Assembly (NCBI GenBank): GCA_002224055.1 | Contig: AZLU01000270.1 | Coordinates: 1-51,671, forward strand | Length of the DNA: 51,671 nt | Reading direction: 5' to 3' | Origin: Pezizomycotina sp. ARF18 | Lineage: Eukaryota; Ascomycota | Shown: positions 46,497 to 51,671 of the stretch, in pieces | Layout of the letters: every line of letters begins with the position of its first letter | How positions within the stretch are numbered: position 1 is the stretch's first letter | The notes under the pieces: model-generated | Told to the model about the DNA's origin: nothing | The model's database searches: none | What the model saw: only the letters and a program-made list of their open reading frames with translations | Translations under genes and position numbers: made by a program

Positions 46497-47735
46497 TTAG
46501 ACGGCGGCGTGGGTCATATCGGGATACAAAATATCGTCGTCATCGATGATAAGCCAAGCCTCGTCTGCGGCCTTTTCATGAGGAACCTCTCCGCCGGAGG
46601 TCACCTTCGAGATGCTCCCCTGGACAAACTCATCAACTGGGAGAAGTACCCTTTATTCTCGACTGGCAAAATGTCGTAACTATGCACGGATGCCGAAGAA
46701 ATATGGGAAAGGAATCCATATTCGGTTTCTCTTTGATCGTTGCTTGGATCTGATATCCTTCGCACGAGGCTAAGATCTCGCTTTTGATGAGATTTTCTCT
46801 GTTTTTATATATGTTTAGCCTGCTCTGAGATAGCCAGAGAAGTGGAAATTTGGTGAGAATGCGAGGGATAGTAGGATACTTACTTTAAATGACTTTTAGG
46901 AAGTACTGAATACTTGGCAAGCCGCATCGCGGAACTGCTTCCAGTCAGGTCGCTCCAACCCGTAGCCTCGAACTCAAAGCTTGAATTCTATCCCTTGGAG
47001 AGGAAGGAGGACTGTCCTATCGCCTTCTTCGTCTAGTTGCAGACGAAAGTACTCGCAGAGATCCTTTGTAGACATCATGGGCTGTGGCTGGAATTGGAAT
47101 TCAAGAGTGCCTTGGTTATCTTAACCGGTTCAGGATTTTAGTGACACTATCTCTGCATCGAGAACTATTTTGAAGGATATTTCACAACATACCTGCAAAG
47201 TTATTGCTCCAGTTTCGCTTATCGGATGCGTCTTCCTCAGAGGTAACAGGGACAATCTCAATGCAGCGCGTATTATTTGAAGAACACTAGGTCGGGCATC
47301 CCATTCAGCTTTTGGTAAATTGTTCTTAAACCCGCGATTATATTCAAAAGCAAAAAGAAAGAGATAAAAGGAGCGGTGGGAGGGGTGTGTGTGTATTGAA
47401 GGCTTACCCTCCGGGATTCTTCTATGTTTTCATTGGCATGCTTCTCAAGCGCATTCTTAAGCTCGTCTTCACTCAGCGGTCCGAAAGTTTGTTCTTTGGG
47501 TTATATAGGTACTTCATCCCTTCCCGCCAATTTAGATCGCCGTTGAACCAATCTCGAAGGGCTCCTGGGATGTAAAACGTTGCTCTTTCTGCGTCGGTGT
47601 TTCCCGAATTTCCCTTAACCGAATTTCTGTCTTACAGTGGCATTAGCTAGACGAAGACGAAGGGCCAATAAACTTACTCTGTATCAAGGATATGTAGGAA
47701 TCGAGCATATCCTGCAGGAATTTTATGCGCGTCAT
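46497..47735 (-). CDS. Five-exon gene of unknown family
   Basis: I do not recognise the family, but the gene structure is clear. ATG 47735 starts MTRIKFLQDMLDSYISLIQ. Introns lie at 47677-47631, 47407-47287, 47192-47111 and 46883-46799, with donors GTAAGT, GTAAGC, GTATGT and GTAAGT. Reading phase is kept across all four junctions, which is unlikely by chance. Exon content includes FYIPGALRDWFNGDLNW, CIEIVPVTSEEDASDK, GTLEFQFQPQPMMSTKDL, FEFEATGWSDLTGSS and KSEILASCEGYQIQATIK. The last exon ends with KVTSGGEVPHEKAADEAW, an acidic IIDDDDILYPDM patch and TAA at 46497-46499. About 300 residues, soluble, no signal peptide or membrane helix. Four single-base frame breaks occur (near 47475, 46980, 46700 and 46660), the last in an AAAGGG run. 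Role unknown. Confidence 0.62.
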
Positions 47736-48614
47736 GATGTGTTCTGGTTATATGGACGTTGAGGGCTTTCAAAGCATGTTAAAGGAACTATATAGAGTGA
47801 GGTTGAATAGAGGACCAAATTGAGTACAGGTACCTGGTGGTTATTGCAGGGTTAAGATACGAAACAAGGACTGGATCGAAGTATTGTGAGTAGACTCGAG
47901 TCTGGAGGAGCAACCTGTCTTTCCACGTCGTCGACCGTCTAGATGATTCTGATGTTTTAGTGGCGATAGTTTTGTGAAACTGCCGAAGCAGAAACCCCAC
48001 ATAATGATGTTGATGGTGCTTGGAATTACTGTCCATAAACTTATTTCTGAAGATAATTATATATTTTAGTTATCAGGGAAGTTAAAATAACCTTTCGAAA
48101 GTCTAAATTCTGTGGACATTGCCTTAAAACTCCACGGAACCTAGTTTTTCACAAATTAGACTCAATATTTCGAGACCCGAGTCATCATGTGTTGATCTAT
48201 CTACACGACTAAGTTAAGAATTTAATGCAAAATTCAGTTACTATTAAGTTTACACGAGAAAAGATGTCCAAGATAATTGAGCTGAACTCCACAATAATAC
48301 ACTTTACTCCGGTGATTTTTAAGAATTCTTGCTCATTAGCATAATGTGATATATAGAAGCTGGAGTGGGAACAATTTAAGCGATTTAAAACGGGATTAGA
48401 GGAAAAAGGGGAGCATTATAAATAAATTTGGGCAACGCCGGATGTCTGCATGGCAGGAAGGCGAGTCCGTGAGATTACACCACAGTGGCTGCTGTCCTAA
48501 TTCTTCCGTGTCGTGAAAATTTGGTCTGCCCTTGAGGAATCGGATTGAATACGCGATATTCATCCTCACACATGGTAGGTTTCGAGGTCTCTTCGACCCT
48601 TTAGCTTTTCTTCC
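47736..48614. other. Intergenic, nothing recognised
   Basis: About 0.9 kb upstream of the five-exon gene. It should contain that gene's promoter. Only one short minus frame (47788-48036) without motifs. Confidence 0.5.
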
Positions 48615-49046
48615 TTACACCTCGTAAACTTGCTGTACTGGACGAGAAGACCATTGCGACCATCCTTCAGATCGAGTTTTGATTCTAAACTTCTTGCGGA
48701 AGCTCCTGTTATTGGATGGCGTTGCTTCGACCTTTCTTCGCGTCGCAGTGGCTATTTTACTTGCTGGCTCCGTTAGAAGGAATAGGAATCGAGGCGGGAT
48801 ATATTCCATTTTTCGGGCGAGCTTCCTTTAAAACCGCACTGGAACACTAAACGTTCCCCATGAGGCCGTGACTGGCGTTTGTACTGAATGCTTCCTCGAG
48901 ACACAACCCGGTTTGTTGGGCGAAGAAACCGTGAGCGACGTTGAATTCTGCCTTTGTGAATTCGATTTATTTCTGAGGAGTGATTCTGCCACTTGGACGA
49001 ACGTGAATGAGGATTGTGCAACCCTATGAGCTTCAGTGTTATGCAT
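48615..49046 (-). CDS. Possible basic, Ser-rich hypothetical protein fragment
   Basis: A minus frame opens with ATG 49046 (MHNTEAHRVAQSSFTF) and runs 72 codons. After a frame change another 64-codon frame with an ATG at 48809 continues to 48615 (MEYIPPRFLFLLTEPASK and a basic tail). Both are rich in Ser, Arg and Lys and read in the same direction as the coiled-coil candidate just upstream. They may be its 3' exons. No family is recognised. Confidence 0.25.
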
Positions 49047-49173
49047 TTTTCCTATAAGTGATTTTACGCACGAACTGAGGCGTCAAAAAGGATTACGCCG
49101 CTATATTAGCTTGGAGAAGCTTTCAATAATATAGAATAAATAATATTTCGAATTCACAAAATGGCATATTAGG

Positions 49174-49720
49174 CTAATGGATTACGTACTCCAAATTATC
49201 GCCGGAAGAGGTTTTCATTATATATGAATGCCTCGATAAAAATATGTATGGCATAGTTATCGTGCTCACAGATGGGGGTTCGAAGCCCTGATCCATGCGT
49301 AATTCTTCTACCCTTTCCTTGATGCTTTCTTTATTTCTGTTTTCCGATTTTTTATGTTGTAAGACTCTATTATTTTCTCCTCCTGCTCGTACGCCGCGGC
49401 CAACGAAGCTTCGAGGCCAAGATTGGATGTTTCTAAACGCTTATCGAACTCTTCCAACTTGTCTTTTTCAGTTGATAATTGAACTGGCTGTTGCTCTCTA
49501 TTTCGGGGATTAATATGAGGACTCAAAAGGTCTTCGTGCAATCCACTGAGCAGGGTGTTCTCACTTGTGGTGAGCGGTGGCACGTCCTCAAACACTTCAC
49601 ACGGGCTTGAGCCGTGGAGCCTCTTCTCTTCACCGTGCTTTCAGAATTAATGTCATTATTAAGAGCTTCTCCGATCGTCGTATCCTCACCTGTTGTATTA
49701 GGCTCATTGTGGACTTCCAT
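49174..49720 (-). CDS. Possible coiled-coil hypothetical protein
   Basis: ATG 49720 starts MEVHNEPNTTGEDTTIGEA. A frame change near 49600 leads into CEVFEDVPPLTTSENTLLSG and a charged helical stretch, EKDKLEEFDKRLETSNLGLE then AAAYEQEEKIIE, that looks like a coiled coil. This frame stops at 49308. A further shift near 49330 would continue as NKESIKERVEELRMDQGF to a stop near 49174. About 150-180 residues. No enzyme motif is present. The acidic start, coiled coil and lack of a transmembrane segment suggest a structural or scaffold-type protein, but this is only inference. Confidence 0.35.
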
Positions 49721-51671
49721 CGACCGTTTTTTTTCATACTAGAAGTAAAAATTGGCTTGGTGAAGGGTTTGTAAAGTGACTGTTTTCAAACCATGACAAC
49801 GATTTTCTTCCAGCCTGGCCCCTAATTGTTTATTTTTGCAAAATATTCACTTCTGTACAGTACTAATCTTCGGCGATTGAATTCGTGGCGTTGACAAAAT
49901 AACGAAAAGAAACAGAAGAATGGGGAGACGAAGACAAATAACTTAAAGAGAGCTAGATATACTGTCTGAACCTTAATTATATTGTCACTGTTCTAAAGTT
50001 TTCATTGCAAACTCAAAAGCGGGCACGGCCCATTTTCCCGCTACAACATGGCATATATATAGGGGAGGCGTGGGTATTACATGGACAAATCGTTGTAAGC
50101 TTTAGAGTACTTCTGAAATCCGTATAAACTCCTATTCCCGAATCCCTGTACCGTATATTCTTCTCCCGGTTTTGTTATTACTGGGGTGGTATGCAACATC
50201 CCGCTCAGGTTCGCAACGAGTATCCTGGATTTGATTGGTTTGATTCGATTCGATTTAATCCCCCTAGCCTAGTGATGCAGCAACACCAGATAAATGTTAC
50301 CGAGGACAGATAAAGGAAATACATATACACAAACCAACTGGGCTCATAACCTATCAGCACTGATGGCGGTCATCATTGATCATTAGTTATAAGGTTGGTT
50401 TGGAAGGTAGTAGCCTTTACCATTCGAGGTTTGTGAGATATGGGCCATCGCGCGAGCCTCACGCGCTTCATACGCCTCTTTGAGTGTCTTATCGCGGAGC
50501 CGCGGGTATCGTATCTAGTGCATCTCATGATACTTACATTAGAGCCCATCCCAGACGGCGATTATCGAGTTGGTTGTCTCGGAAACCGCCGCAGATTCCG
50601 TTGTAACTACCGCGATTTATCGTTGTAATGGGATCGTCGTTGTGGTCGTTGCAATTATTATTGCGATTAGTTCCGTGGTTGCTACGGTTATCATTCCTCT
50701 TGCTGTACCTGCGATTGTCATTATAGCTGCGGAGTTTCTATATTTATAGGAGCGGTCGTCGTGTGCGCGGTAGTTATCATTGCCGCAATAGTTTGTCGTA
50801 AGAATCGCGCAGACGGTATACGTTCTTGTATGGCTCGTACCTAGCGTTGGAGGCTTTATAGGCGAACTGGGTTCCAATATTGATTTTCTTTCTATAGTGC
50901 TTTTTGCTATGACTTTGAAATTGCTATCAGCTATCGCATGGCATGTTAGCTTGTATTTGTAAATGGCTCTAAGTTCCTGCATCTTTATGATGAATTATAC
51001 TCTTGTATCATGTACGGTCTGATAAAACGTGGTCATGCTTCGCCATTACGTTGGTTAATGCGCATCGACGACGATTTGACATCGTAAACCCCTGGATCGG
51101 GGATTAATACGACACGACGACGGCTTAAGTTATCTTACTTTACTGGAATACGAGGGTTGCAACAGAAGCAAGGCCGCCCGTTCTATGGAGCGTGTTCCCC
51201 TTAGGGAGATATTGAACCCACTTTTGATATCTCGTCATATCTTTAATCTCCGCGGACACTCATTTGCAGTCCAAACCCGAGAAGCTCTACTTAATATAAT
51301 AAGATCTCCTGGATAATCGAGTCTATAGGGGTACTCTGGATAAATATAGTTTCAAATAGTTTATAGTAGTGGTCCCAAATCGTGATGTCTTGGGCATTGT
51401 GAGCATTATGTCCGGTAAATCCAGTGTCTGTGGCTTCTATCTATTTAAAAAAGGGTTGTATTTCGTGGAGTATCAAGGTAGACCGATGCGCGTTTTGCTG
51501 ATTGTTCAAAGCTGGGACGGAAAGTTTTATGCTTCTTTGGAGACGAGGTTCTTTTGTCAGTTGGGACCATAAAATCCGTACTGGTTGTTTTCAACAATTG
51601 GTCTATATCATCGTAACAGGTGCTCACTACTTCGTATCCATCGCTATGAAAGGTGAACTCCCCTGGACGGT
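49721..51671. other. Region without supported genes
   Basis: Nothing is recognised with confidence. A minus frame of 121 codons (50617-50982) is Thr/Ile-rich because of repeated GTTGT/CGATT-like words and has no motif. Two opposite frames of about 60-67 codons overlap at 51369-51627. A gene could be cut by the right edge of the window. Confidence 0.45.

Noticed and set aside
49255-49310. T-arm-like GGGGGTTCGAAGCCCTG suggesting a tRNA
   Set aside because: No matching acceptor stem, D-arm or anticodon arm upstream, and the T-stem pairing is imperfect.
1-51671. CRISPR arrays, telomere repeats or bacterial operons
   Set aside because: No regularly spaced identical repeats and no TTAGGG arrays; genes have introns and fungal family signatures.

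Overview
The window looks like nuclear DNA of a filamentous ascomycete (Pezizomycotina). The evidence is short introns with GTAAGT/GTATGT-type donors and TACTAAC-like branch points, a PTH11/SAT4-type integral membrane protein, a fungal-style PD-(D/E)XK nuclease protein, and fungal versions of ERG25, MTQ2 and RTR1. I cannot name the genus. Gene density is low. Much of the sequence is gene-free and full of A/T homopolymers, polypurine tracts and microsatellites.

Layout. 1-3.0 kb is low-complexity DNA. 3.0-6.05 kb holds a badly broken DEAD-box RNA helicase and a short hypothetical gene with a basic tail. 6.05-12.77 kb and 14.0-20.4 kb are long stretches with no recognisable gene and unusually few homopolymer runs. 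Between them, at 12.77-14.04 kb, is a Fic-domain (AMPylation-type) gene whose N-terminus looks like a mitochondrial presequence. At 20.4-21.9 kb a minus-strand, multi-exon PTH11/SAT4-type membrane protein follows.

24.4-28.4 kb is a compact housekeeping island: MTQ2 (eRF1 glutamine methyltransferase, +), ERG25 (C-4 methylsterol oxidase, -) and RTR1 (RNA polymerase II CTD phosphatase, +). MTQ2 and ERG25 converge. ERG25 and RTR1 diverge from a shared intergenic region of about 0.85 kb that contains a CACGTG box. The three share no pathway, so I infer an ordinary housekeeping neighbourhood, not a functional cluster.

The right half is sparse. It holds a PD-(D/E)XK nuclease-like gene (30.6-31.8 kb, -), a small cysteine-rich putative zinc-binding protein (36.4-36.6 kb, -), a well-formed five-exon gene of unknown family (46.5-47.7 kb, -) and several weaker candidates.

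Nearly every recognisable gene carries several single-base frame breaks while its protein stays highly conserved on both sides. Because this includes genes expected to be essential or nearly so, the simplest reading is uncorrected assembly indels. Broken frames here should not be taken as proof of pseudogenes. The DEAD-box locus is the exception, since its motifs are also eroded.
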